A DNA stretch of 64,000 nt from Scatophagus argus (Eukaryota > Chordata > Actinopteri > Scatophagidae). The stretch lies in NCBI RefSeq assembly GCF_020382885.2, contig NC_058501.1:12559501-12623500 (forward strand), given 5' to 3'. A program made the position numbers and the translations under genes. Below are positions 12,305-23,956 of this stretch, one piece after another; positions within the stretch are counted from its first letter, which is position 1; every line of letters begins with the position of its first letter. The notes below the pieces were generated by a model. That model worked only from the letters and a program-made list of their open reading frames with translations, was not told the origin of the DNA and did not search any database.

Positions 12305-12681
12305 TGAACAGAAGAAGAAGAAGAAGAATCAACTTTATTGACAGTATATATATTTTTACATACACACACTGAATTCATCTTCTGCATTTGACCCATCCTT
12401 AGTTGAACACACACATGCAACACCCGGCAAATTACATGCAGTGAAACACACACAGGAGCAGTGGGCAGCATCAAGCGTCCGGGGAGCATATTGGGGGGTT
12501 AAGTGCCTTGCTCAAGGGCACACCAGCCGGCTAATGGGGGGGAGGGGGGGGGACATTTTTTTTTTTTTTGCATTAATCACTCCACCACACCCAAATTTTT
12601 CCTGCCCGTCCGGTGGGGGAATCGAACCGGTGACCCTCCGATCACAAGCCACTTCTCCAACCTCTAGGCCACGGCTGCCCC
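12305..12681 (-). mobile_element. tRNA-derived SINE, minus strand
   Basis: Read on the minus strand, the head has an A-box-like GTGGCCTAGAGGTTGGAGAA and a perfect B box GGTTCGATTCC about 30 nt later. It continues into the family body (GAGCAAGGCACTTAACCCCC ... GCTCCCCGG ... GGGTCAAATGCAGAAGATG) and ends in a simple-repeat tail of GAA units at about 12311-12330 (+ strand). A G-rich and poly-T interruption at 12535-12570 disturbs the body. Related copies lie at 17325-17553 and 17758-17910. Confidence 0.75.
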
Positions 12682-12830
12682 CAAAATGTTCGGAGTACCC
12701 GGAGAAAACCCATGCAGGCACAGGGAGAACATGCAAACTCCACATAGAAGGGCCCAGACCGGGATTTGAACCTGGAACCATCTTGCTATGAGGCAACAGT
12801 GCTAACCACTGCACCACCGTGTCGCACAGC
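12682..12830 (-). mobile_element. second SINE-like repeat, minus strand, joined to the first
   Basis: On the minus strand this begins CACGGTGGTGCAGTGGTTAG (A-box-like), has GGTTCAAATCC as its B box, and then the fish repeat phrases TTTGCATGTTCTCCCTGTGC and GGGTTTTCTCCGGGTACTCC. A sister copy on the + strand is at 39752-39905. It sits head to tail against the SINE at 12305-12681, so either one inserted next to the other or the pair forms a composite unit. Confidence 0.75.
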
Positions 12831-15800
12831 TCAGCTGATAGCTGAGCATATCTAATATATCTAATATGTAAAAAGTCCTAGTTAACATCAGTAACTCAGA
12901 AGCCTTATCCCGATTTACAGTCAAACTCAAAACTCACTTATTCAGATTAGCTTATTCCTTATGACTACTGCCTGCACTCTACTCTAGTTCATCCTCAGTT
13001 TCTGTTCTTTAGTTCTACTTTCTGATGTTTACTGACATTGTTGGTGCCATTTTTAAAGTTTTTACTTTTTTTTTTTTTAATATCTACTGAGAGCAGAGTT
13101 CAGTCCTTCTGCCACTTCATGATACTATCTGTGTGATGAAGGTTTGATTTGGTTGGTTGGTTGATTTGGTTGGTTAAGTTGCGTATATTTGGCTATACCT
13201 GACGACGATGCCACATTTTCAGTTCCACCAAAGCAACATTTCCCCTCCAAACTTCTAATTAGTTAGCCTTGATAGTTTCTTTTCGATAATTCTTGAGGCC
13301 AAATTTTCCAAAGGATTCTTTTCTACTTTCATGTCATGACCCCCTCAAATTTATCTTGTGTCCTTTTGAAGAACCACTGAACAAAACTATCTATTCGTAG
13401 CTCCAAATGATTAACTACAATTTTACTCATGACTAGATGCACCACTATCAACAAGATAACAAATAATACCATCCAGAAGTACCATTTTTGTGCATATGTA
13501 GTAATTTTACTTTACTTTTACCTGAAGTACCTTTTAAGGTAAATATTTTTGCACTTCTAATTAAGTTAGAGTTGTATTGTTATATTTGTTTATGTCTAGC
13601 GCAATCAATGGAAGCCAGACAAAAATTTATCAGAATTTCTCATCTCCACTGCCATCCAGCTTTTGTTGCGCAATAACAGGTAAGGATTTTACAACAGTAG
13701 ACATTGAGTAGATGACCACAAGACCACCGGCAACACATGTCGGGAAACACATGTCTGACTGTCCACTGGATTCTCAGTGAGTCAAGGCTTCTGATGGCAG
13801 CTAAAACAACTGTAGTTGGGTGACAAGATTGTTTCCTCACATGAGTAAAAGTATCTGGCTTCCCCCAAGAGCGGCGGAAGCATTACTCATCACATTTCAC
13901 AGCGATAACCCGTATTTGGTCTCTAATAGCAACATAAACAACGTAAGTAACGTAAGCAACTTATCTATGATGGATTTTCTGTCTAAGCTGTAATCTGTGG
14001 CTCTCAAAGCTGTGACATCATTTACTACATGAAAATCTGTTTCTGTGGTGTGGTAGCCTAGAGAGAGCCTGAATGAGTCAGGGAAAGGAGAGAAAAAAAA
14101 ACAAAAAACTCCTTTAGGAGTAAACCAAGAGTCTGACGAAACCATACATCACTTCCCCTCATATCTGTTTTCAATTAGCCTGTCCTCCCCCACCCTGTCT
14201 GCGCCTCCATCCCTGACATCAGAAAGGAGGAACCATTCCAGCTGGCACACGTGTTGGGGTGCACATTTGCTCTGTTACAAGGAGGAGAAGTACGGGCAAC
14301 AAAGCGTTCAGTACCTTCACCTTCAGTACCAAACTCCTTTTGGTCTTGTTCAATCTGAGCAGTTCACATTGTTTTGGAGGTAGCTGTAATTTAAAGAGGA
14401 TGGAGCAAACTTTCATCAAACTGCAGCTCATCCAGAACACGTGAAAACCAGCATGGTGGTTATGATTAAGTCTTAATACATCATAATTAATACAAGATGG
14501 GATGAAATATCAAATTATCAACAATGTGGCAGATAAAAGTAAATGTGTACTGGAAGGGATGCTAAAATGCTTACCATGTACCTTTATAAATAATTACACG
14601 TTTCATCCTACATCCATTTGTCAAACATTAGTGTTGTTATGGTTTGCTGTTACCATTACCGATGGTAATATTTTCCATTTTAGATTTATGGTCTAGAAGT
14701 TCTTATTTTCTGTGCACGCCTTTCTGTACTGCAAAAAAGAAAGAAAAATAAATCCAAATTGGGCAGAGAAGAGTTAATGAACCAATATATAGAATAAGAA
14801 TGGAGAACTCTGTTAGATCATTTTATTATTTTTGGCACACAGTAACAGGACAAATCAAGTAGTGGGTGTTCCCCCAGTCTGCAGACACTCTGATCTGGGA
14901 ACGCCTGGGTTGTCTGCAGTATGCACACTCATACTGGTGGGGCTGCCATCATTTACAGGAATTTGCTTCAAAACACATAGTTTGAAGCTGCATACCAGTG
15001 AACACCGATCAGAGCCCACAACTTTTCCCTTTAGACAGGAATGTGACATTGTTCAGGGACTGAAACTGTACTTCCCTTCCAGAATTTGTCAGACTCATTT
15101 TTTGTGCTAAAATATCATCACAATGAACATAATTTCCTAAAGTTTGTCAAGATTGTTTCAGTCTCTGGAAAGATGTTATGAAGCTCTCACCCTTTGAGGT
15201 GAATGTTGAATGTGTTATTTTTGTCAGTGTAATTATGAAAATGCCACAATGGAGCAGTCATTTCTCTAAGCTGTAATCAAAATGAAAATATTTCTACCTG
15301 AGATACAGAAAAGGAACAGAAACACAACCGGGTAACAAGTTGCAGTTAAACAAGAAAATATGCATGCCATGATTGCTTGGTTTATGATGGGTGTGTGATA
15401 TTATATAAAGGAATGAACAAGTGATTCACAGTTACAAGCTAATAAAAGGATGGATAAGTCAGATAGTGTTTCACATATCTGACAATTTACAATTACTGCT
15501 TATTGCAAGGCATCATTGGTTGCTGGGGCAACTAAGCAACCCACTGGAAAAAGAAACACAAGCAATCTGCCCGTTAAATGACATGTTAGTTTGAGTCATG
15601 TCTGACTATATTTAGATACTCCACAAGCGCTTTATAAGACTCGCAGATCCCAGTCAGTCCTCGCACTGTGTTTTCTCCACCTACAAGACATCATTCATAA
15701 AGAAGAACCATAACAGCAGAGCAGAACTGCCACTTACTTTAACTATTTCATAAACATATTTCTACAATGTTAAAATGTAATATTCTTCATGTAGTGTATT

Positions 15801-17320
15801 TCATTAAGTAATGTAAGAGTTATAGAATAGGAATATTGGAAAAGACTTTGAAGTTACAGGTGAAGAAAACAAATTCATTTGAAATATTACATCTGCATTT
15901 TGATGTCAGTTTATTTGTTTAAACACTTTGAGAATAAATTAGGATTAATTTACCTTTTTCATAACAACATGTTGGAAACAAATGACAACATTTTGACTAC
16001 CGGTACATAAAAGTTACTGACATCAATATTTACCTCAATAGGGAAATAAATTATAAAAATAATTTTCTTTCATTTTGTTCTGTAATTTTTATCACTTACA
16101 GTCGAAATCTTTGATGATGATGTTATTTCTTTCAGAGCCATGTTTTTCCGTTGAGAATGGGTGCTGTGGTTTTCAGCAGGTATTGGTGCGGGTTGATGCC
16201 CACGAGAGCAGACTGTGCCTGAACTGTTCACTATCCTCTTGTACCTGGAACCACCCATCACAGTTACAGACTGTTGCCCTGCGATTATCAGAACAAAACA
16301 GGCGGTTCCTAGCAACTATGTACCTATTAAACAAGAAGAAAAACACTTTATAGCAGAGGATTCGTCAATAACGTGATTGTTTGTGACAGTTTGTCTAACT
16401 TACTGGGCATTAAAATGAACAAAGTTTAAACACACTATTCTCTTCCCTCTTTGTGGACGGTTGTCTATGTCATCTCACTCCTGATAAATCAATGCCAGCA
16501 TTACATTTGGCACAGTTGGCCATCGGTTGTAATCCCCCTAATTAAAACACCAATGCCTAAGCGACAGATTGAGCAATAGGGCTGATCTGTTTATTGCACA
16601 AATCGGTAATGATTTATTTGATGATTTGGACAAAGTGAAAAAGTGAGATTTGTATAACTTGTCTTATCTCTGCATGTTATCCACACAAGCCTTTATGATA
16701 GTTAAACACAAACGGTAGTTCTTCTAGTACTGACAGGAAAATTAGAAACCTTTGTACAATGTAATGCAGCAATAGTATCCAAGAGTCCTGCAATAAATAT
16801 TACATTGAACTAGATTCCAAAAATTGACATCCAAATACAAAAGGATAAGTTGTTATGTAACGCTCAGTGACTTCGACCATTCATTCGGAGCACAAAGGCA
16901 GACTCTGGGCGAGGGTTCATGATTAACGTGTTGGCAAATATACAGTATGACTACGGTATCACATTTTTAAGTTAAAATCCATTTTGCAATACAAGCATTT
17001 CCCCATCCTCACATGTGATTCAGAGTTGTTTTCGGGGATATGTCTTCAGTTTTAGCAACCAAATATTCAATGGACCACAGCCCTGATGTGACACGCTGTA
17101 AATGTGACAGCAATGTTAAATGTAAGTTCAAGGTCAACATCCTCTAACAGGTCTGTGTGGTCTTACTCTTTTTTCGCTTTCTGGGAAGAGACCTAATCTG
17201 TATGTTGCTGCCTCCTTGTGGCCACCTGAGGCCATCCATGACCACTGTAATTTCCATATTTTTGCTAACCTTCACCAGTGCTACAGTGTACATCATGTAT
17301 ATTATAGAAAGAAAGTGACA
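12831..17320. other. intergenic between has1 and spaca6, no gene seen
   Basis: No coding or RNA gene recognised. Fragments around 13490-13560 and 13845-13870 resemble dispersed TTTTACTT/AAGTA-type teleost repeat sequence, but the copies are weak. There are homopolymer T and A runs near 13066 and 14095. Confidence 0.5.
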
Positions 17321-17324
17321 TATT

Positions 17325-17553
17325 TTGTCATTGGAGGGAACTCACTCCAACGAAATTCATGCTCTGCATTTAACCCACCCAAGTGACGTGCACACACAAC
17401 AAACCCGGGGCAGTGGGCGACCGAATGCAGCACCCGGGGAGCAGTGGGGGTTAGGTACCTTGCTCAAGGGTACCTCAGCCATGGACACCGGTACGGGGAA
17501 TCGAACCAGCGACCCACCGGTTACGGGTCCGACACCCTAACCGCTGATCCACG
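17325..17553 (-). mobile_element. tRNA-derived SINE, minus strand, well preserved
   Basis: On the minus strand the head reads GTGGATCAGCGGTTAGGGTG (A box) and then CTGGTTCGATTCCCC (B box). The body shares GAGCAAGGTACCTAACCCCC, GCTCCCCGGGTGCTG and GGTTAAATGCAGAGCATG with the copy at 12305-12681. It is the best-preserved copy of this family in the window. The tRNA-like promoter implies a Pol III origin. It is not a tRNA gene, because the cloverleaf is not conserved and the body continues. Confidence 0.8.
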
Positions 17554-17757
17554 ACTTATTATTATCATTATTATTTACAGCAACTATCCAGGACCAGAAC
17601 AGCCAAAAACAAGAAAATGCACACTTTTAGTGTTGGTAGGCAAATGTGAGAATAGGATTAGGCACCATGTCATCTTGTTATTTGCTGTTAAAACAAAAAC
17701 TACACACATTTTGGGGGAAATCTGCACTCCGTGTTACAGTAATGCAGTGTATTACGG

Positions 17758-17910
17758 TGGCAGGCGTGGCCTAGAGGTGGGAGAAACATTCACTGCATGT
17801 ACTGTGCTGTGTTGCTGTGTTGTTGTGTGTTCAACCAGTGTTGGGCTAAATGCAGAGAAGAATGAAAGTGTATGTAAAGATATAAGGATGATAAAGTTTG
17901 AAATTTGAGG
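17758..17910 (+). mobile_element. decayed SINE copy, plus strand
   Basis: GGCGTGGCCTAGAGGTGGGA matches the A-box head of the SINE at 12305-12681. TTGGGCTAAATGCAGAGAAG matches its 3' body, and the copy ends in AGGATGATAAAGTTTG. The B box and much of the middle are lost or diverged. It lies about 200 bp from the SINE at 17325 in the opposite orientation. Confidence 0.55.
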
Positions 17911-18363
17911 TATTTTGCTGCAGTTGGTTGAGGTGGAGCCAATTTTAGCAACTTATTCCATACTTTTTGCAATTTAATCTACAACACTACGTCCATCATA
18001 TGTTTTGTATGTCATAGCTGATAGATGAGTGGAGTAAAAGCTACAATATTTCCCTCTGCAGTAGAAGAATAATGTTGCATACAATTGAACCACTTCAGTA
18101 AAGTACCTCAAAACTGTACTTGCACTGAGTGAAGCTAGCTGGCTACCTTCCATCACTATCTGCCGAAAGTAAAAAATAAATATGGTCCTCACATGTAGCA
18201 CACTGTAGACTGGGAACCACTGATAACGAAGTGCATCCTGCCTCCTAGTGGTGGAATGGGGGAGCCACACACAGGCTTTCTAAAAGCTATGACTTCACAC
18301 TGTATAGGAAACCAGAGGACTGATGAAAAGCTCTTTATTGCACTACAAGTGTCTTCCCATCTC

Positions 18364-21300
18364 TCATAATTCTAAATCTTCATCTCCATCTGCGTGAAGA
18401 CTTGTTTGTTCTGGGGTTGATGACCAAAACAGAGCCCTGCAATGACCAAAGAAAAATGATACGATACAATACCGACCAATATATATGAATGGGCACCTTG
18501 AATTCCCAGGAAATGGGTGCATTTCTAAGTTTCTTTGCTGTTTATGTCGAATATGTTGCAAATAAGAGCTTTGTTTTACCCCAGGGAGAGGAAGAGCAGC
18601 AGAAGTGTAGCAGTTAAACAGGCGGTGAGAAGCAGTGAGGAGGGGGGGAGGAGGGAGGGGGAAGGATCACTCGGCACAGGGAGTAACCGCCCTCCTGGGA
18701 GGAGAGACAGGTCGAATATCTCCTGCAGCTCTGTGTGGCCTGCCACAACCTGGGGGGTCACTTAGAGAGGGAGAGATGGAGAAAAGAAAATATAGAGAAT
18801 TGAACTGAACACACGTTAAGGACATAAAGTTGAAAGCTATTATGAAGGAAAAGAGGGAGGGCAAAAATCAAAACCCTGTCTAATTTGTAATTTGTTTACT
18901 AGGAAAAAATTAACAAGATTTTTTTTTCTTCTGAAAATACAGCAAATATACAACATTTCCTCTGGTTTTATAAGTGATTTGATTCCATTTGCTCATACGG
19001 CTTCCACTTTCCCGACCACCTCATGTCATAACTTAATTCAGTTTTTGTCTCAGTAAATCTTGTGCGTATTTGCTCATGAGGCTTTATCTAACAAGGTAAA
19101 TAAAATAAAAATCTTTATCAAAAGAAAACACCTTGAATTTCGCCAGTTAACATTTTACAAAATAGATGTATGAAGTAGTATTACTCTTTAGCATATTCAT
19201 TTCAGGTGCTAAAATACTGCATGTGTATCTTCTAAGTGTAGTCTGTCCATGAGTGTGGAGGAGATATTTCATGTCCGTGTGATATATCAGCTTCTAATTT
19301 TTTTCTCCTAAAAGTCGTGTGTCTTGTTACCTGTGAGATAGTAGTACAGTCTGACAATAGAGCGTTGGCCCGAGTAGATCTCACACTGGTAGGTGCCCTG
19401 ATGTTGCAAGCTGGTGGAAGGGATGGAATAGAGCTTGTCCACCCCTGCAGTCATTTCTTTAAACTGATCCACTTGTTGAGTTTTCACCTGCCCAGGAATA
19501 CATTCTTATACCTATATGTCCTATATTATATATAGTCCCAGATACTCTGGACAGGACTCATTAATGTTAATCTACACAGTTGCAAAGAAAGACTAGAAAA
19601 AGTACTGTTACAGAAAGAGTTCACTTTCTTGCCAAAAGCTAGATGAGAATTTAGAAGATCACTTAAAATATCAACAACATGTTCTTTCTTGACATGTAAA
19701 ATGCTTTGCATCCACTCATTATGCTTTGTGTTTTCATCACAAAAAGCTGCAACCATGTTTGCTGCTGGAGCGCTCCAGAACAACACGACACTTTTCTCTC
19801 CAAGGGAGGAAATACAGTATTCACTTTTTCCATAATCCAGGTGAAATCCATACACATTTTTCAAGCGCTTGAAGATCCAGTCATCACTAAAGTATATGTC
19901 ATGTAAGAGAGCCAGTAAAAACAAATGGATGATGATGGTAGATTTTTCTTCCTTCTTTCCTTAACTTTATGCTAAGTTAAGCTGAGTGTCTTCTGGCTTG
20001 AGCTTCATATTTGACAGACCACCTTAAAGGTATAACAGTAAATGTGAGTGGTTCACCATGGGTCAAGCATACCTCTTCTGCGAACCTCCAGATCACCTCG
20101 ATATCATTTGGTAAATGAAATGGCACATCGCACTGCATTCTGCTCCTGCTGTTCTCTGTTACTTCAATTTCTTTAACTGGAATAAACATTTAGCCACCCA
20201 CATGCACACACACACACACACACACACACAGATAACATTCACAGGGGGGCAGCTCTTTCAGTCTGAACCCTCCTTAATGATAATACTTAAGCCCAGTCTC
20301 TGAGGAGTTGAGTAAAAGTGATGATATGCTAAACAGTGGCTGTGCTGTACAGGGTTGATACGAATACCATCGTGTGTGGGTGTCAACTGTCACCTTGCAT
20401 AAAGAAGCCAAGGACTTAAAGAGTACCTTGGGGGCTCTGTGCAAAAGATATAATGTGTGGAAATAAAACCTTGCCTCAGTCTCTTTTTCAAATCCCGACT
20501 TTCTGCTAAGAGCATTTCAAGGATCAAAAGCAGAGCATTTCAAGGATCAAGAGTGGATGCTTATGAAGGTGAAAATATAGTTAAGTAAGGATGTGTCAAG
20601 TCAGGATTAGTACACCTTTTTTTTCCTATTTCAAAATTGTGATGTAACAGTATCATTAATCCAGTGTGTTGGACAGATTATACTCACTTGGACAGTCGAG
20701 AGGGAATTCACAGGAGTCATAACTGCAGGTAATACAGTTGTATTCTGCACCTGCACTCTGGAAGCCTGATGGATACATGAAACTAACATTGATTCATGGA
20801 TTAAGATGTTTTCCTTAAAAACAACAGATATTATAATATTAAATAGACAAAAATTAATGAAGACACTAACCACATGGAGGGAAACATCCAGACACTGTTA
20901 GAAAACAAAGATAATTAGCTTGGATTAGCAAATTTTATTTTGATCAGATTACTTGGTTGCCTGCCAACAGGTATGAGTCAGTCCAACCGGACTGCTCCCT
21001 TTATTCTCCACAATATATGAAAGGCTGTAATAAGGTAACTAGTTTATTACAGTGAGAGTACAGAGATCAGAGGGAGCTGTAATGACCTAATGTGGGCCTT
21101 TAGTATGGATGAAAAGATGAAGGAAAAGGAGAAGAGACCATGTCTCACCTCTAGGCAGTTTGGAGGCAGCTGCGATGAAATTGTCTGCTGCTGTCTGCAA
21201 CCTTTCCTCATACACTGTGTCTGATAGATGGAGAGGAGGAGGAGGGGGAGGAGGGGGAGGAGGAGGGGGAGAAGGAGGGGGAGGAAGACAGGAATATTTG

Positions 21301-21939
21301 GCTCAAAACATCCTGGTGAATTGGATGCTTTAGGGCATCATTTTGAAATTTCTCATTTCTAACTCCCCTCCGTTTCTGACCTTGCTTAACAATTCTGTTG
21401 CTCTAAAGACTCATTTACTTGCGCAGTTGTGTCTCTGTCAGTGCAGGTGTTTAGTTACCTTTGTTCAGCTTCTTGTCAAACTCTTCAACCATGGGAAGCA
21501 TCTCCGCATTCAGAATTTCTTTCAGCTGTTTGTCATAGCCTTCACCTTGAAAAAGGACACGTATCACACAAGCATGAACCAACTTTGTCACTGTGCACAC
21601 CTACACATGCAATCATCAGTTGTTGTTTAGATCTAATTTGTTGTTTCACTGTAACTTATTGCACTTGCCTTGACGATAATAAAAAATTGATTAAAAAAAA
21701 ACAGTAAAAGGGTAATTTTCCGCACCTACTCTGCCAGCCTCAATTACTCGCTCGTTGTTGTTGAAAATGCGGTCCAGCTTTCTGAAGCAGGCATCAACAT
21801 TTCTAATGTTGTACTCCGTCAAAATGTGACCCCAACACAGACGAAGACTGTCTTGCACGTCAACAAAGCACTGATAGCAGCTTAGAGAGATGCTGAACAG
21901 CAAGCTAGCACACACGAGCCACAAAGCAGAAGTGCACAT
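18364..21939 (-). CDS. spaca6: sperm acrosome membrane-associated protein 6 (nine coding exons, 329 aa)
   Basis: This is a type I sperm membrane protein of the IZUMO/SPACA6/TMEM81 superfamily, required for sperm-egg fusion in mouse and zebrafish. Exons in transcript order are 21939-21726, 21545-21459, 21220-21149, 20894-20871, 20765-20688, 20176-20073, 19487-19331, 18760-18580 and 18436-18364. They total 990 nt and 329 aa (human SPACA6 is 324), with consistent phases and GT-AG borders. Features are a signal peptide (1-20), mature start CYQC with C35 and C51, a helical region (to about 124), the hinge GCFPPCG (127-133), CITC (143-146), C151 and LDCP (155-158), an Ig-like domain (about 159-245, C174/C228, GTYQC), a transmembrane helix (about 287-309), and a short acidic tail ending DGDEDLEL. 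IPPCGLQ, LPLDCP and LARLYFFLNVT of human SPACA6 align clearly, favouring it over IZUMO1. The exon 1 donor (GTGCGG) is weak. Confidence 0.92.
20203..20230 (+). repeat. (CA)n microsatellite in a spaca6 intron
   Basis: A CA dinucleotide run of about 13 units just upstream, in transcript order, of spaca6 exon 6. Polymorphic length is likely for this repeat class. Confidence 0.95.
20871..20894 (-). other. spaca6: 24-nt microexon of spaca6 encoding the CFPPC hinge
   Basis: Between TTTTCTAACAG and GTTAGT on the minus strand lie exactly 24 nt, phase 1 to phase 1. They encode V-S-G-C-F-P-P-C and the first base of the next Gly codon. The peptide aligns to the CIPPCG hinge of human SPACA6, so the exon is needed for the conserved cysteine pattern. 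Automatic predictors commonly miss exons this short. Confidence 0.85.
21229..21285 (+). repeat. GGA/GGGGA purine-rich low-complexity tract in a spaca6 intron
   Basis: A run of GGAGG and GGGGGAGG units on the + strand lies just upstream, in transcript order, of spaca6 exon 3 (21220). On the transcribed strand it forms a long pyrimidine tract next to the acceptor. Its G-run spacing could support G-quadruplex formation on the + strand. Confidence 0.8.
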
Positions 21940-23875
21940 TTTTCAGCACAGGCATCAAACTGAAACAAAGGTTTCTGTGTGAACTGTTTTTATTCAAATC
22001 CTGGTCTCCCAGTGACTACAGGGGTTTCATGTTACCAAGGAGAAGCTTGAAAAATCAAAGCCTTGCATGTGGAATTGATCCTCATGAAATTAAAAGTAAG
22101 ATTTTAAAAGTATCCTTCCTCTGTTTCCTCAACATGCTCGGGTTTGACAAGAGAGCATCACAGACTCCCTTCTACACTTCCCTCCATTCTATTGTCTCTA
22201 GTCCCCATTTCCTGCTGCCTCAATGCACCAGTTTTACTGCAGAGCACAGAGATGGAGCGAGCCAAGGAGGGAGGCAGCAGCAGCTGGGGGGGAGAGGGGT
22301 AGATGGAGAGGGAGTTAAATGCTTATGTATGTAGAAGGATAATGTAGAATGCATGTTGGCAAGAAAACCAAAGAGAAATATACAGACAATAAAAGTCTAA
22401 CTAGTGGAGATGGAGACACAGAGAATGAATGACAAAAAAAAGGAACAAAAGGGTCCACAAAATCAATCGAATGGTGAGCGACAAGAATGACAAGGTGTGT
22501 ATTCTTGCTGATGGAGTTTAGAAAATTGAAAAAAGTAGCACAGTTAAAGAATGTGAGAGAAGAGTGAAAACAGAGTGAGGAGAAACAACGAGAGGAGAAA
22601 AACTAGCAGAAGAAGGAAGGTGTGAGAGGTGAGAGAGGACACGAGAGAGGCAGAGAAAGAGGAAGAGGGAGCGGGACTACAAATCAAGTCGACTGCCTCA
22701 TCACATCCTGTATCCCCCACTTGTCTTCCATCCTCCTCATCCCCCCCCCCCCCACCTCCTCTCCTCCCTGGTCCCTCACTCCCGGTGCATCACCATGGCA
22801 ACCAGACAGGGTGCCTAATACATGAACTTAATATATTTTCAGTGGCAGGGTGAGCTGGGTACTAATGCATTCATCTGTCTCCACACAGACAAGCCAGTCA
22901 ATATTAGGCAAGAGTCTGCTCCAGGACTGCCAACGTCAGATAGCTAGCCAGGCGATCTATATGTGTGTGTGTGTGTGAGAGAGAGTGTGTTTCAGTGCAT
23001 TTAATTCTGTCTGTTTGTATGAAGCATGTGTTGTGACAAGGCACCTTGATAAAATGATAAAATCCTCTCATGCATGTCCAGAGCATTCATGTTGCTCATA
23101 AAATCTGCTCACTGACAGCTTTATTTTCTGGATCTCTAGTTGTAAAAGCAGAAAAGAAGGCACTTTTTAAGTTTTTGGAGAGGGAATAATCTTGACAAGA
23201 TTTGTCTTTGTGTAGAAACTGAAGCCATTTGGTTCTGTCTAAAAAGTTATGGTGCATAAGCAGACAATTTTAAAGCAAAACAGAGAGATAACAAGTTTAA
23301 CATCTGTTAGTTTGTTTTTAGGTTTCACGAAGACACATTTTATCATTAATTCAGACAATACAGCAACTTTTTTGAACAGACTTTATTAAAATAGAGAGCT
23401 AAAAACAGACAACAGAAAGATGCACATGATCCACCAATAACTGCACTGACTGTTGAACGTGATATGAATGACGGGGTCTCAACCCTCGGCTGTCTTCCTA
23501 TTGGCCCCCACTGAGGGCTCTAACACAAAGCCAGCCAATAGGGTTGGCCCCCTGGGAGAATCTGCGCTGCAGAAGGAAGGGTCTTCTCTTTCTTGTCCCA
23601 CCTGACAGATCTTGATCATGACATGACAGGTAAACATAAACTGAACATAAAATGAGCAAAACGCTGAACAAAAACAGACAGCTGGAGACTGGAGGGCTGC
23701 TGGAGAGATTACATGAGAGTCAGAAGAAAATGTGATACTATCATCTGTTTCCTTGCTTTTAAAGTGGTTTGGAATAATGCTGAAACTGCCAAAGGAAACA
23801 TCACACATTAATATATGACTTTCATCATCAAACCATTGTTTGCAAAATGCTCCTTTTTTCTAGGATGTTGAAACT
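21940..23875. other. spacer between spaca6 start and mir-125a, no gene seen
   Basis: This holds the upstream region of spaca6 and probably the host transcript of the microRNAs. It contains C-rich (22740-22754) and TG/GA (22958-22985) runs. No TATA box or coding exon could be assigned. An alternative spaca6 5'UTR exon could lie here, as in mammals, but none is evident. Confidence 0.45.
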
Positions 23876-23956
23876 GAATGCAGCCCTGTTCCCGAGGACC
23901 TCACCTGTGACCTGCTTTGACCTCACAGGTTAAGGGTCTCAGGGACAGAGGGGCAT
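23876..23956 (-). ncRNA. mir125a: miR-125a precursor hairpin
   Basis: The mature 5p arm (23945 down to 23923, 23 nt) begins TCCCTGAGACCC and continues TTAACCTGTGA. This is the miR-125 seed and the fish miR-125a form, with two Ts after the CCC. The opposite arm (23908 down to 23887) reads ACAGGTGAGGTCCTCGGGAA and matches the miR-125a 3p arm. A 14-nt loop separates them and the flanks pair further, giving a good pre-miRNA hairpin. miR-125 is the vertebrate lin-4 orthologue. It lies about 1.9 kb upstream of the spaca6 start on the same strand, as mammalian miR-125a lies at the 5' side of SPACA6. Confidence 0.95.

Noticed and set aside
12620-12640. tRNA genes at the B boxes of SINE copies (also 17500, 39800)
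   Set aside because: A and B boxes are present, but there is no complete cloverleaf and the sequence continues into repeat bodies shared between copies.
18364-21939. izumo1 as identity of the minus-strand gene
   Set aside because: Signal peptide, helical domain, CxxC pairs and Ig domain fit IZUMO1 broadly, but the CFPPCG hinge, PLDCP, the RLYYYLTVT end of the Ig domain and the length fit SPACA6 much better.
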